Source of the DNA: a virus
Virus record (IMG/VR): IMGVR_UViG_3300018411_000036
Coordinates: 1 to 43,624 of that record
Direction: 5' to 3' (one strand)
Length of the DNA stretch: 43,624 nucleotides
Shown here: piece by piece, positions 1-7,677 of the stretch
Position numbering within the stretch: the first letter of the stretch is position 1
Layout: each line of letters starts with the position of its first letter
Position numbers and translations under genes: made by a program
Notes under the pieces: generated by a model
Told to the model about the DNA's origin: nothing
Databases searched by the model: none
What the model saw: only the letters and a program-made list of their open reading frames with translations

Positions 1-20
1 CGACAATATCATTGAGATGA

Positions 21-353
21 GTGAGACTTATGAAGAAACATACGAAGCAGATTGGTGAAGAGAACAACAATGGCTGGACGGAACAGCAGCTAGTTGAGAT
101 GGTTGGCGACAACAGGTTAGACCAACTCGCGTTTGTTACCGGTTGCACAAAATCGCAATACACAGATCCCAGCCACCCAGAGTTGAGCGGTTATATTATC
201 AGCCGCGATACACTTGAAAAGTTTGCACGAGTGCTGATTGCGGAATGTGCATCGGTTGGGTTCAAAGCAGCATACCCGCACGCTGGCGTGAATGTGCTAA
301 CAGCAATCAAACAGCATTTTGATATGGATGACGCGTATGAAAGAACTGAGTGA
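21..353 (+). CDS. small conserved phage protein, FAxxLIAEC type
   Basis: Hypothetical protein of 110 residues from a GTG directly after a TGA that ends an upstream frame entering the window; an ATG at position 30 is an alternative start. It carries the segment LEKFARVLIAECASVG, a helix resembling the F-A-x-L-I-x-x-E-C motif that recurs in small T4-like phage proteins and again in the protein at 1295. No catalytic motif is visible. It heads an operon of seven overlapping small genes running to 1685 and shares a GTGA junction with the next gene, so translation is probably coupled. Function unknown. Confidence 0.6.
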   Translation: MRLMKKHTKQIGEENNNGWTEQQLVEMVGDNRLDQLAFVTGCTKSQYTDPSHPELSGYIISRDTLEKFARVLIAECASVGFKAAYPHAGVNVLTAIKQHFDMDDAYERTE

Positions 354-604
354 CAAAAAAACGATTGGAAGTTGCGAATGTTTGCTACGCCAATGTAGCA
401 GGCGAGTTTGCGATGTTCACAAATCCCAAATATCGTGGCGAGAGCTTTACTTGGGAATGGTGGGTCGATCATTGTGCGGAAAACGCTGATCTGTGGATGA
501 TGATTCACGATGTCCGTGGCGACAAAGAACAAGTAAACACGCTGGCAAAGCAATACGCACGCGAGATTGCTGAACGGCTGATTGATAGGGCAGGACTGCA
601 ATGA
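350..604 (+). CDS. hypothetical small phage protein
   Basis: Protein of 84 residues starting with GTG inside the stop of the previous gene (GTGA) and ending in an ATGA junction with the next. The middle is aromatic-rich (FTWEWWVDHCAEN) and the C-terminus is a charged amphipathic helix. No recognised domain. The tight overlaps on both sides are the main evidence that it is real. Function unknown. Confidence 0.6.
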   Translation: MTKKRLEVANVCYANVAGEFAMFTNPKYRGESFTWEWWVDHCAENADLWMMIHDVRGDKEQVNTLAKQYAREIAERLIDRAGLQ

Positions 605-876
605 ATGAACAAATCAAGCAGTTGGCTATGAAAGCTGAAGGGACAAAAAAGCACGTCCCTGCTGTATGGCAGTTCTACGATCACGAGTTGGAGAGCTTCG
701 TTCAGTTGGTTGTTGACCAACATGTTGCACTTCTGCAACAACGGTGGTACAATCTGAACAATCAACAGCCTGAACCAAACGAAACACCGCGTGATGTTGG
801 CATGCGAGTTGGCAGAAAAAGCGAATTGATTTCGATGATAGAGCTACTGAAAAACCACTACAAGGAACAACAATGA
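601..876 (+). CDS. hypothetical small phage protein, FAxxLIxxC-like
   Basis: Protein of 91 residues starting MNEQIKQLAMKAEG and containing LESFVQLVVDQHVALLQQ, a degenerate version of the helix in the genes at 21 and 1295. Start and stop overlap the neighbours by four bases. Probably a divergent member of the same early phage family. No enzyme motif seen. Confidence 0.6.
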   Translation: MNEQIKQLAMKAEGTKKHVPAVWQFYDHELESFVQLVVDQHVALLQQRWYNLNNQQPEPNETPRDVGMRVGRKSELISMIELLKNHYKEQQ

Positions 877-1136
877 CAGCATCTGTAAATTCAGCAATCG
901 TTGCTGACATTCTCACCCGCCCAGGATTGGAGCGTTTGCAGCAATGGGCTGAGATCGGTCCTGTGCAACGAGCTGCTGTTGAGCTGCTGGTTGAAAATGT
1001 GTTGACTGATGCTAAGGCAGCGTGTGCAGAGCACGATATGGAGTCATTTGGCATCCTGCCAATCCGTGCTGCGATCGTGACGAGCTCGTGCATCCAAAAT
1101 ATCGATAGGAAGTTCAGTGGACAGCAAGAAGATTGA
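873..1136 (+). CDS. hypothetical small phage protein
   Basis: Protein of 87 residues, mostly predicted helical, with two Cys in the C-terminal half. Its start overlaps the previous stop (ATGA) and its end overlaps the next gene by 20 bases. No family recognised; placement in the operon is the main support. Confidence 0.55.
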   Translation: MTASVNSAIVADILTRPGLERLQQWAEIGPVQRAAVELLVENVLTDAKAACAEHDMESFGILPIRAAIVTSSCIQNIDRKFSGQQED

Positions 1137-1305
1137 TCCAGCAGCTGTTGAACGAGCAAAGAGGGCGCTTGAACGGACCGTCGAGCTGTTTGAAGCATTT
1201 GCTGATTTTGAAGAGCCTGTGTGCTCAAAGTGCGGCAGAGTGATTTATTGTGGCGTAAACAAACTGTGTGGTGATAACGAGGGTGGACTGAAAAATGCTA
1301 AATGA
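1117..1305 (+). CDS. hypothetical small Cys-rich protein
   Basis: Protein of 62 residues from a GTG. The C-terminal third has a CSKC pair followed by two further Cys (YCGVNKLC), which could bind one zinc. The N-terminal two thirds is a charged helix (PAAVERAKRALERTVELFEA). It overlaps both neighbours. A small zinc-binding accessory protein is possible, but no function can be assigned. Confidence 0.5.
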   Translation: MDSKKIDPAAVERAKRALERTVELFEAFADFEEPVCSKCGRVIYCGVNKLCGDNEGGLKNAK

Positions 1306-1540
1306 TCGATTGAAGCGACAGATTTATTCATCGGGGCTGTACGACTGTCTGTGCGATCCGTACGACAAACACAACACCGGAGATCAGTATGGGTCAATCA
1401 TGGATGACCTCGACCGCTTTGCGCAGATGATTGCAGAAGAGTGTGCAAGCATTGCTTATAACACAGCCAAAGATGGCGACGCAGCTGCACAAGCGATCCT
1501 TTACGAGTTCGACGTCGATGGCGCAAGGAGCCAAAAGTGA
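1295..1540 (+). CDS. small conserved phage protein, FAxMIAEECA type
   Basis: Protein of 81 residues with LDRFAQMIAEECASIAYN, the same motif as the first gene of the operon (LEKFARVLIAECASVG), so the two are likely paralogues. ATG start overlaps the previous gene by 11 bases. Function unknown. Confidence 0.6.
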   Translation: MLNDRLKRQIYSSGLYDCLCDPYDKHNTGDQYGSIMDDLDRFAQMIAEECASIAYNTAKDGDAAAQAILYEFDVDGARSQK

Positions 1541-1685
1541 GCGATTGATCCAAGAATATCGCGGGTTTGAGATACGAAAACACATCGATGGATCGTTTGT
1601 TGCATATAAAGGTGATATGACGTATTGCAAAACAAACACAGCCTGGTCTGCGATCGTATACATCGACGAACTTTTATCACCTTGA
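1518..1685 (+). CDS. hypothetical small protein closing the operon
   Basis: The frame ends in RGFEIRKHIDGSFVAYKGDMTYCKTNTAW, which has a small beta-sheet character. The start is uncertain: ATG at 1518 has no good ribosome site, whereas an AAGGAG at 1525-1530 could serve TTG at 1545. It overlaps the previous gene and its stop lies just before the next promoter. Confidence 0.5.
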   Translation: MAQGAKSERLIQEYRGFEIRKHIDGSFVAYKGDMTYCKTNTAWSAIVYIDELLSP

Positions 1686-1689
1686 CATG

Positions 1690-1718
1690 TTGACTTTTAC
1701 CCTAAACTGTGTTATAGT
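1690..1718 (+). promoter_or_regulatory. sigma-70-type promoter
   Basis: TTGACT at 1690-1695, 17-bp spacer, TATAGT at 1713-1718. It directs the structured leader at 1733-1890 and the RNA ligase operon. Confidence 0.8.
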
Positions 1719-1732
1719 GGCCATTCATTAGT

Positions 1733-1890
1733 CAGTCTTCTTACTGGAAGCGCGGTCGGTAACCGATTCCGACTCGACGCGGCCGGCGGCGAAAGGTTTG
1801 GTCACCAAAGTAGCTGCTCCCCGACGTGACAAAGGAAGTCCCTCTGACCAAGGGCTGCTGGTGCAAACCCAGCCGCTTCCCGTAAGAAGA
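1733..1890 (+). ncRNA. structured leader RNA upstream of the RNA ligase
   Basis: A long-range helix closes this leader: TCTTCTTACTGGAAGCG near 1736 pairs with CGCTTCCCGTAAGAAGA near 1868, 17 positions with one mismatch. It encloses about 115 nt with several GC-rich hairpins and no reading frame. The ligase start follows within 30 nt of the closing strand. It may be a regulatory leader or a stable RNA processed from the transcript. No known riboswitch class is recognised. Confidence 0.6.
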
Positions 1891-1915
1891 TTGCATAACA
1901 GGTTTGGAGTACATT

Positions 1916-2806
1916 GTGGGAAAAGAGTTGTTTACCCGTAAGGAATCGAAGCGATATCCTGGGCTGTTTGTCAAGAAGTACACCCGCCGCGTGTTCTTTG
2001 ATAACTTGTGGCATGAGAATGATGACTTGTTGGAAGCTCGCGGACACGTTGAGCTGGAAGACGGAACCGTTGTTGTTCGTCCATTCACGAAAATCTTCAA
2101 CCGTGGAGAAAACGGTACAGACATCGATCGTGATCGCCGGGTGATTGCCGTTCGCAAAGTCAACGGGTTCATGGCATGTGCTACGTACGTGCCTGAAGTC
2201 AACGACGTTGTGATATCCACAACAGGATCTTTGGATTCTGACTTCGTTGGCTATGCTGCAGATTACATCAACGAGCATGTCCGCAAGGTGATTGCAGATC
2301 GGTTTGACACGTATGGTGGCAAAGCGCGCGAAACGTTCATGTTTGAGATCGTCCACAAAGACGATCCGCATATCGTTCCGGAGCAGTGTGGTGCATACCT
2401 GATCGGTGTTCGCCGAGTTGACGATGTTGCACCTTATGTGTCGAACGGAGTTCACGAAAACCAGCTGGATATGATTGCGCGCGTGATGGGCGTCATGCGT
2501 CCGCAGTGGGGCGAGTATAGGTTTGATGAAGTTGTCCAGTTTGCAAAGCAGTGCAAACACGAAGGGTATGTTGTGTACGATTTGTTTGACGGCAAATCGT
2601 TGAAAATCAAGTCGCCATACTACCTGGCGTTGAAAGCTGCTGCTCGCAAGAAAGACATCCTGGCGCTGGCAAAGGAACATATCGACGAAGAGTTCTATCC
2701 TCTGGTCGATCATTTGAAGTCGTTAGGCGAAGCTTTCTCTGCAAAAACAGAGCAGGAGCGCTTGGACTATATGAGAAACTGGTTGGTGGAGAACTATCGT
2801 GGATAA
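1916..2806 (+). CDS. RNA ligase, T4 Rnl1-like
   Basis: ATP-dependent RNA ligase of the covalent nucleotidyltransferase superfamily, which joins 3'-OH and 5'-phosphate RNA ends and in T4 repairs cleaved tRNA anticodon loops. Motif I is KVNG near residue 81 (the lysine that takes AMP), preceded by VVRPFTKIFNRGE as in Rnl1-type ligases; motif IV-like ETFMFEIV and motif V SLKIKSPYYLA follow. About 296 residues, so it lacks much of the T4 Rnl1 C-terminal domain. GTG at 1916 is preferred because GGAG lies six bases upstream. Its early promoter and structured leader, plus the large tRNA load of this genome, fit a tRNA repair or processing role. Confidence 0.85.
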   Translation: MGKELFTRKESKRYPGLFVKKYTRRVFFDNLWHENDDLLEARGHVELEDGTVVVRPFTKIFNRGENGTDIDRDRRVIAVRKVNGFMACATYVPEVNDVVISTTGSLDSDFVGYAADYINEHVRKVIADRFDTYGGKARETFMFEIVHKDDPHIVPEQCGAYLIGVRRVDDVAPYVSNGVHENQLDMIARVMGVMRPQWGEYRFDEVVQFAKQCKHEGYVVYDLFDGKSLKIKSPYYLALKAAARKKDILALAKEHIDEEFYPLVDHLKSLGEAFSAKTEQERLDYMRNWLVENYRG

Positions 2807-3041
2807 CAAACCATTGACAGCAACGCAGGTGATGGACCAGATCCAGAAAGCGAAGGAACTGCTTGAGGCGATGGAGCACGGCGACCAGTGGACGCTGATT
2901 GCTCCCAACGGTTTGGTCTTTCGCGGATCATTAGAACAATTAGAACAAATCATGCGAGAGTTGGCTGAACGGCAATGTCAAGCAATGATCAGACAGCCTG
3001 TTGACTTTGCCGCAGATTTCAAATACAATAACCGTACATAA
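2799..3041 (+). CDS. hypothetical small protein, helical
   Basis: Protein of 80 residues beginning at a GTG that overlaps the end of the RNA ligase gene. The first half is a charged helix (TATQVMDQIQKAKELLEAME), followed by WTLIAPNGLVFRGSLEQLEQIM, a pattern common in small T4-like phage proteins. No catalytic residues recognised; co-translated with the ligase. Confidence 0.6.
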   Translation: MDNKPLTATQVMDQIQKAKELLEAMEHGDQWTLIAPNGLVFRGSLEQLEQIMRELAERQCQAMIRQPVDFAADFKYNNRT

Positions 3042-3123
3042 ACAAACGTAAAGAGAGAAAGAAATGATTGTCAAGTTTCCTGAACGCTCAAGATAAAAAA
3101 ATCACTAAACTGAAACAGCAAAA

Positions 3124-3291
3124 ATGAGCAACTTGTGGTTCAACATTAGATTTGGCACCTACCACTGGCAGTGGGGGCCTGACGGTATGACGTTCCGTCA
3201 CAATCCTGCGCAACAACAGTGGCGTGAAACTGATCCAAAAACGTGGAAGTGGTTTGCTGTGTATTGCATATTTGGGAGACATCTATCGTGA
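3124..3291 (+). CDS. small Trp-rich conserved phage protein
   Basis: A 55-residue reading frame, MSNLWFNIRFGTYHWQWGPD onward, very rich in Trp and ending in KWFAVYCIFGRHLS. It has the NIRFG...WQWGPDG pattern I associate with small conserved proteins in T4-like phages. Its stop overlaps the next start (GTGA). The C-terminal hydrophobic stretch could associate with membrane. Function unknown. Confidence 0.6.
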   Translation: MSNLWFNIRFGTYHWQWGPDGMTFRHNPAQQQWRETDPKTWKWFAVYCIFGRHLS

Positions 3292-3662
3292 GCAAACTTG
3301 CTGCACAAATCAACGGAAAACTGACAGGTCAAGTCCGTGCAATGGACCGTGATCTCAAGCCTGCAAACTTCTACAGCGTGGATGTTGCTGTTGGCACAGC
3401 AGGCGCATATACACAAGTAACGAGCGGGTTTGCAAAGCAATGCAAGATCGGCGTGACGTTTGAAAAGTACACATGGTTGTATGGTGAACAAGAGTTCGGA
3501 CCAGCACTGTCTGACCTCAAGCGCGCAATGATCGAAGAAGTGTTTGGTGAGTTCCGCCCGATCATTCTTGAAATGCGAGCTGCAATCTACGACCGTGATG
3601 ATGCTCGGATGCGTAAACTGCTTGCCGAGCTCGAGAACCAAATGTTTGTTGATGGAGTGTGA
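3288..3662 (+). CDS. hypothetical phage protein
   Basis: Protein of 124 residues from a GTG overlapping the preceding stop (GTGA); the longer frame upstream is the other gene read out of phase. An N-terminal beta-rich part (FYSVDVAVGTAGAYTQVTSG) is followed by helices with many charged residues. No recognised family. Confidence 0.6.
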   Translation: MSKLAAQINGKLTGQVRAMDRDLKPANFYSVDVAVGTAGAYTQVTSGFAKQCKIGVTFEKYTWLYGEQEFGPALSDLKRAMIEEVFGEFRPIILEMRAAIYDRDDARMRKLLAELENQMFVDGV

Positions 3663-3663
3663 A

Positions 3664-3912
3664 GTGAGCTCCGCACGAAAGAAGTCCGCTATTCTCAAGG
3701 CTGAGCGCGAGGCGGACAGCGCACAACAGCAGCTGGTGATGCTGCGGTATCACAACGATTTGATCAGAGCGGCTGTTGACGTGATGATTGACATATACAC
3801 AGAACTGATTGACAGCGCGAAAGCAGTCTGTCAGTCACCGACCGCTGAAACAATAGAACGGCTCCAGTATGCTGTTAGTAAACTAGAAGATGCTGAACAC
3901 ATAGAACGTTAA
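3664..3912 (+). CDS. hypothetical coiled-coil protein
   Basis: Protein of 82 residues from GTG at 3664, with GGAG seven bases upstream. Strongly helical (ARKKSAILKAEREADSAQQQ onward), probably a short coiled coil. Starts two bases after the previous stop. No function can be assigned. Confidence 0.55.
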   Translation: MSSARKKSAILKAEREADSAQQQLVMLRYHNDLIRAAVDVMIDIYTELIDSAKAVCQSPTAETIERLQYAVSKLEDAEHIER

Positions 3913-3970
3913 TGTTTAACCGTTTGGCTATCACAACCACTGTAACAATTTAAAACACAAAGGAACAATA

Positions 3971-4348
3971 ATGGCAACACAAGAAATCATCACACGACTG
4001 CAAAACACAATAGACGGTAAGAAAGCGCTTGCGAAAGACATTCTCCGTCATATTCAACTGGAAACTAATCCACAGAGCTTGTTTCTGCTCAATGCGCAGC
4101 TTCAATTCCTTGAGTTAAACATCCACGAGCTGGATACAATCCGGTCCGATTTGGTAAAAGATGCAGAAGCTGTACAACCTACCACAACCAGCCCTACAGT
4201 CGTGTTATTGGATGATGCGATTGCGTTGGCTGACACATTGACAGAGAACACTGCAACAACAGCTGTACCAGACGACACACAATCAGTAACAGAAGAAAGT
4301 GTGCCTACCACCCCAACAGCAACCACAAAAACACGGAAAACAAAATGA
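3971..4348 (+). CDS. hypothetical protein with Thr-rich tail
   Basis: Protein of 125 residues with a clear AAAGGAACAATA ribosome site. Residues 1-70 are helical; the C-terminal 50 residues are low-complexity Thr/Ala/Val with a basic end (TTKTRKTK), probably unstructured. Shares an ATGA junction with the next gene. Confidence 0.65.
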   Translation: MATQEIITRLQNTIDGKKALAKDILRHIQLETNPQSLFLLNAQLQFLELNIHELDTIRSDLVKDAEAVQPTTTSPTVVLLDDAIALADTLTENTATTAVPDDTQSVTEESVPTTPTATTKTRKTK

Positions 4349-4566
4349 TTGTTCTCAATGGCTTGACTAAACGGCAAGCTGTAATCGCTCAGCTGCTGTG
4401 GACAGCGGAAACGTGGGAGCAGACAGAAGCGATTGTTCAGGCGTACGGAAAAGAAGCAAACACCGTACGATATCTGCTCGCTTTGGCATGCATTGACGAA
4501 GAAGTTCAAGATGAACATCATTGTGAGCAAGCGCGTGAGATGCTCACAAACGTTAGTAAAGGATAA
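4345..4566 (+). CDS. small conserved phage protein, LTKRQAVIAQLLW type
   Basis: Protein of 73 residues starting MIVLNGLTKRQAVIAQLLWT. The T-K-R-Q...LW start followed by an IDEEV segment matches a small protein common in T4-like cyanophages and relatives, of unknown function. ATGA overlap with the previous gene. Confidence 0.65.
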   Translation: MIVLNGLTKRQAVIAQLLWTAETWEQTEAIVQAYGKEANTVRYLLALACIDEEVQDEHHCEQAREMLTNVSKG

Positions 4567-4570
4567 CAAC

Positions 4571-4747
4571 ATGGCCGGACAAGGAACAATCGCTGTCTAC
4601 ACTTTCACTGTATCGCAACCGTTAACAGATGAGCAGATGGAGTACCTTAATGCAGCATTGCAGAAACTGCCCTGTGTGGACAAGGTTCACTATACAGACC
4701 TTCCCGACTGGGTTATGGACGTCGGACTTGCTGCAACAGGCTCATGA
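4571..4747 (+). CDS. hypothetical small protein
   Basis: A 58-residue frame from ATG 4571, chosen because GGATAA lies just upstream; the longer frame would overlap the previous gene by over 100 bases. Pattern AVYTFTVSQPLTDEQMEYLNAALQ suggests a small alpha/beta fold. ATGA junction with the next gene. Confidence 0.55.
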   Translation: MAGQGTIAVYTFTVSQPLTDEQMEYLNAALQKLPCVDKVHYTDLPDWVMDVGLAATGS

Positions 4748-5049
4748 TGACAAAACTATTCATTGATGATGAGCGGTTCCCTGTCACAGACGACTGGGTG
4801 ATCGTTCGGTCGAGCAAACAGGCAATCGCGTGGGTGCAAACTTATGGGATTCCAACACATATTTCGTTCGACCATGATCTTGGTGGTGATGACACCAGCC
4901 GTGTGTTTATTCAGTGGCTGACGGACCAACTGATTGACGAAAAACTGAAGTTCCCGCCAAACTTCTCATTCACCGTACACTCACAGAACCCGATCGGAGC
5001 ACGGTGGATCCAAGGCACTATGGACGGCTTGGTCAAAAACTTCGGTTGA
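4744..5049 (+). CDS. cyclic-phosphate processing receiver (cREC) domain protein
   Basis: Protein of 101 residues with the receiver-like pattern KLFIDDERFP at the start, then ISFDHDLGGDDTSRVFIQWL near residue 40. The acidic DDER and DHDLG pairs are typical of the cREC family described in RNA-repair contexts, where it is proposed to act on 2',3'-cyclic phosphate ends. Such ends arise when anticodon nucleases cut tRNA. With an RNA ligase 2 kb upstream and HAD proteins nearby, a role in RNA end healing is plausible; the reaction itself is inference. Confidence 0.65.
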   Translation: MMTKLFIDDERFPVTDDWVIVRSSKQAIAWVQTYGIPTHISFDHDLGGDDTSRVFIQWLTDQLIDEKLKFPPNFSFTVHSQNPIGARWIQGTMDGLVKNFG

Positions 5050-5074
5050 CCTTTTTATCGGTTGCGAGCATACT
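5046..5074 (+). promoter_or_regulatory. sigma-70-type promoter upstream of PRPP synthetase
   Basis: TTGACC at 5046-5051, 17-bp spacer, CATACT at 5069-5074. The -10 is weaker than the others in this window. The start codon of the PRPP synthetase gene follows 25 bases later. Confidence 0.5.
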
Positions 5075-5098
5075 TCTTGCACATTGATTGAGAACTAA

Positions 5099-5923
5099 AT
5101 GATTACCGTATACACAGAAGCAGGCAAAGTCCCCGTCAAGTGGTGGACGTTCCCTGCTGGCGAACGCTCGTGCAAGATTGAGGGCGAACTGGACACGGAA
5201 GTGTTGGTCAAAGTTGACTACCGCTCGAGCGATGACTTCGTTGACATGATGCTGGTTGTTAACGCAATCCGCAACGTTGAGTCGACGATTGTGATTGACG
5301 CGCTGATCCCGTACTTTCCTGCGGCCCGACAAGACCGTGTGATGACTGACGGTGAGCCGTTTGCATTGCAGGTGTTTGCACAGATGGTCAAGTTGTGCAA
5401 CTTCCGCCACGTTGAGGTGTGGGATCCGCACAGCGATGTTCTTGCCGGGATGTTCGATCCTGGTCAACTGCTGATTGTCCCACAGTGGGAACTGTTTGGT
5501 TTCTTAGGTGACGGCGGTGATCAGACAAACACATTCCTCGTCTCACCCGATGCTGGTGCTCTGAAGAAGATTTACAAACTCGCGCAGCGCGTGAACCTTC
5601 CTGTGATCGAGGCGATGAAGGTCCGTGATGTTGCAACCGGTGCAATCACTCATACTCGTGTTGACGTATCAACCAGGCCTGACGGTCCTGTCACTCTGTA
5701 TGTTGTCGATGACATTATTGACGGCGGCCGCACATTCGTTGAACTTGCTGCTGTGTTGCGTGAAGCATATGAGATTGAAGAACTCGTATTGTTTGCAACA
5801 CATGGAATCTTCAGCAAAGGTCTGGAAGTGCTTGAGTGCTATGACCGAATCTTCGTCGCGAACAACATGTCGGACCTCGACCTCGATAAATTCAACAACC
5901 GCAACGCTGTTGACCCTGAATAA
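5099..5923 (+). CDS. prs: ribose-phosphate pyrophosphokinase (PRPP synthetase)
   Basis: Makes 5-phosphoribosyl-1-pyrophosphate from ribose 5-phosphate and ATP. The phosphoribosyl-binding loop is seen in YVVDDIIDGGRTF near residue 210; DALIPYFPAARQDRV near residue 70 matches the ATP/ribose-binding part of the family. At 274 residues it is shorter than bacterial Prs (about 315), as in phage versions. The next gene uses PRPP to salvage nicotinamide, so the pair forms a two-step NAD+ salvage pathway in the host cytoplasm. Confidence 0.9.
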   Translation: MITVYTEAGKVPVKWWTFPAGERSCKIEGELDTEVLVKVDYRSSDDFVDMMLVVNAIRNVESTIVIDALIPYFPAARQDRVMTDGEPFALQVFAQMVKLCNFRHVEVWDPHSDVLAGMFDPGQLLIVPQWELFGFLGDGGDQTNTFLVSPDAGALKKIYKLAQRVNLPVIEAMKVRDVATGAITHTRVDVSTRPDGPVTLYVVDDIIDGGRTFVELAAVLREAYEIEELVLFATHGIFSKGLEVLECYDRIFVANNMSDLDLDKFNNRNAVDPE

Positions 5924-5938
5924 AAAATACTGTATAAT
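5910..5938 (+). promoter_or_regulatory. sigma-70-type promoter upstream of NAMPT
   Basis: TTGACC at 5910-5915 inside the end of prs, 17-bp spacer, TATAAT at 5933-5938. Allows separate expression of the NAMPT gene, whose AAGGAAACC ribosome site follows. Confidence 0.75.
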
Positions 5939-5969
5939 CAACACACGATAAACAACTGAAGGAAACCAA

Positions 5970-7604
5970 ATGTCTCGTTTTCAGCAAACTGCTCTGACCT
6001 CTTGTGACAGTTACAAACTCGGCCACGCTGACCAATATCCGCCTGGCACCACGAAAGTGTACAGCAACTTCACCCCTCGCTCGATTCGTCACTTGAACGT
6101 CCCCGATCAATACAAACCGACGGAGATTGTGTGGTTTGGTCTGCAAATCTTCCTGCAAGACCTCGTTGCTGTGTGGGATGAGACTTTCTTCAAGCAGCCG
6201 AAAGAAGCAGTGGTAGCAGAGTTCGTTGAGATCGCTGGTCCTTTCTGCGGCCCGAACGGCTTTGCTGGTAAGCGGTTGGAGCAACTGCATGATCTGGGCT
6301 ATCTGCCGCTGGAGATCCGTGCTCTGCCTGAAGGTTCGCTTGTCCCTGCAAACGTCCCTGTGTTGACGATCACAAACACAGTCCCTGAGGCATTCTGGCT
6401 GCCAAACTTCATGGAAGCGTGGATGTCTGCTGATCTGTGGAAGGCTTCAACCTCTGCCACGATCTCGTACGCATATCGCCAGATCATCAACAAGTACGCT
6501 GACCTCACAGGTGGCAGCAAAGAGTTCATTATGTGGCAAGGCCACGACTTCAGCCCTCGTGGTATGTCTGGGATTGCTGACGCTGCTCGTTCTGGCGCTG
6601 GACACTTGCTGTCGTTCGCTGGTACTGACAACATTCCTGCTGTCAAGTTGGTTCGTGATGTCTATGACGGCAAGGCAACTTTCATTGGCGGTTCTGTCCC
6701 CGCTACCGAGCACAGCGTGATGTGTGCTGGTGGCAAGGAAACCGAGATTGAGACGTTCCGCCGCCTGATCAAGACGTACCCGTCTGGCGTTCTGTCGATC
6801 GTCTCTGACACTTGGGACTTCTGGAATGTGATCACAAACATTGCTCAAGAACTGAAGCAAGAGATCCTCGACCGCACCCCTGACGAACTCGGTCTGGCAA
6901 AGGTTGTCTTCCGACCTGACAGTGGCGATCCTGTTCGGATTATTGCTGGCTATGAAGCACTCAATGTCTCATCTCTGGATGACGCTCAACTGTTCAAGGC
7001 GCTCGCTGATGAGCGGTTTGATGGTGTCGTTCGCTGCCAAGGGAAGTACTACACCGTTGAACGGATCGACGGCGAATGGTGCGATGAGGTTGAGGTGAAA
7101 GAGATTGCTGCTGCTGTTACAGAAGGTGCTGTCGTTACGCTATGGAAGGGATTTGGCGGCACCGCTAACGATCTCGGCTACAAGACGCTGAACCAGCGCG
7201 TTGGCCTGATCTACGGCGACAGCATCACGCCTGCTCGTGCTGATGAGATCCTTCGCCGGCTTGCTGCCAAAGGGTTCGCGTCTGACAACATTGTGTTTGG
7301 CATTGGGTCGTACACGTTCCAGTACAACACCCGCGATTCGCTAGGGTTTGCGATGAAGGCAACGTATGTTGAGATCGATGGCAAGCCTGTCGAAATCTTC
7401 AAGGACCCTGTGACCGACAACGGTACCAAAAAGTCTGCGAAGGGGTTGCTGCAGGTCGTCCGTCAAGGCAACCGTCTCGCATTGCGCGATCAAGTATCGT
7501 GGGCGGAAGAAAAGCAGGGCGAGATGCGTACCGTGTTCCTCAACGGCAAAATCACCGTTCAGGAATCGTTCGCTGACATTCGCTCACGACTTGGCATCAT
7601 GTAA
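5970..7604 (+). CDS. nadV: nicotinamide phosphoribosyltransferase (NAMPT/NadV)
   Basis: Converts nicotinamide and PRPP into nicotinamide mononucleotide, the rate-limiting salvage step to NAD+. Family signatures: N-terminal LTSCDSYKLGHADQYPPGT, GGSVPATEHSVM near residue 240, and the phosphoribosyl-binding VFRPDSGDPVRI near residue 310. The length (544) is slightly above the usual 460-500, with an insertion around residues 340-380. Phage prs-nadV pairs are known to rebuild NAD+ during infection, including where host defences deplete it. Confidence 0.93.
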   Translation: MSRFQQTALTSCDSYKLGHADQYPPGTTKVYSNFTPRSIRHLNVPDQYKPTEIVWFGLQIFLQDLVAVWDETFFKQPKEAVVAEFVEIAGPFCGPNGFAGKRLEQLHDLGYLPLEIRALPEGSLVPANVPVLTITNTVPEAFWLPNFMEAWMSADLWKASTSATISYAYRQIINKYADLTGGSKEFIMWQGHDFSPRGMSGIADAARSGAGHLLSFAGTDNIPAVKLVRDVYDGKATFIGGSVPATEHSVMCAGGKETEIETFRRLIKTYPSGVLSIVSDTWDFWNVITNIAQELKQEILDRTPDELGLAKVVFRPDSGDPVRIIAGYEALNVSSLDDAQLFKALADERFDGVVRCQGKYYTVERIDGEWCDEVEVKEIAAAVTEGAVVTLWKGFGGTANDLGYKTLNQRVGLIYGDSITPARADEILRRLAAKGFASDNIVFGIGSYTFQYNTRDSLGFAMKATYVEIDGKPVEIFKDPVTDNGTKKSAKGLLQVVRQGNRLALRDQVSWAEEKQGEMRTVFLNGKITVQESFADIRSRLGIM

Positions 7605-7616
7605 CCAAATCCGCTG

Positions 7617-7665
7617 TTGACCGATCGGGCTTCTTGGTGTATAATATCAAGAAGCCCTTTTTATT
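7617..7665 (+). promoter_or_regulatory. promoter nested in a terminator hairpin
   Basis: TTGACC at 7617-7622, 17-bp spacer, TATAAT at 7640-7645. The same stretch folds into GGGCTTCTTG / CAAGAAGCCC followed by TTTTTATT, an intrinsic terminator for nadV, with the -10 box in its loop. Initiation would begin after the left arm, so the promoter's own transcript lacks the full hairpin and is not terminated. Confidence 0.75.
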
Positions 7666-7677
7666 TGTGAGGAAACA

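Noticed and set aside
1802-2713. Minus-strand 303-residue frame.
   Set aside because: It lies opposite the RNA ligase, whose motifs are clear; composition and context show it is a shadow.
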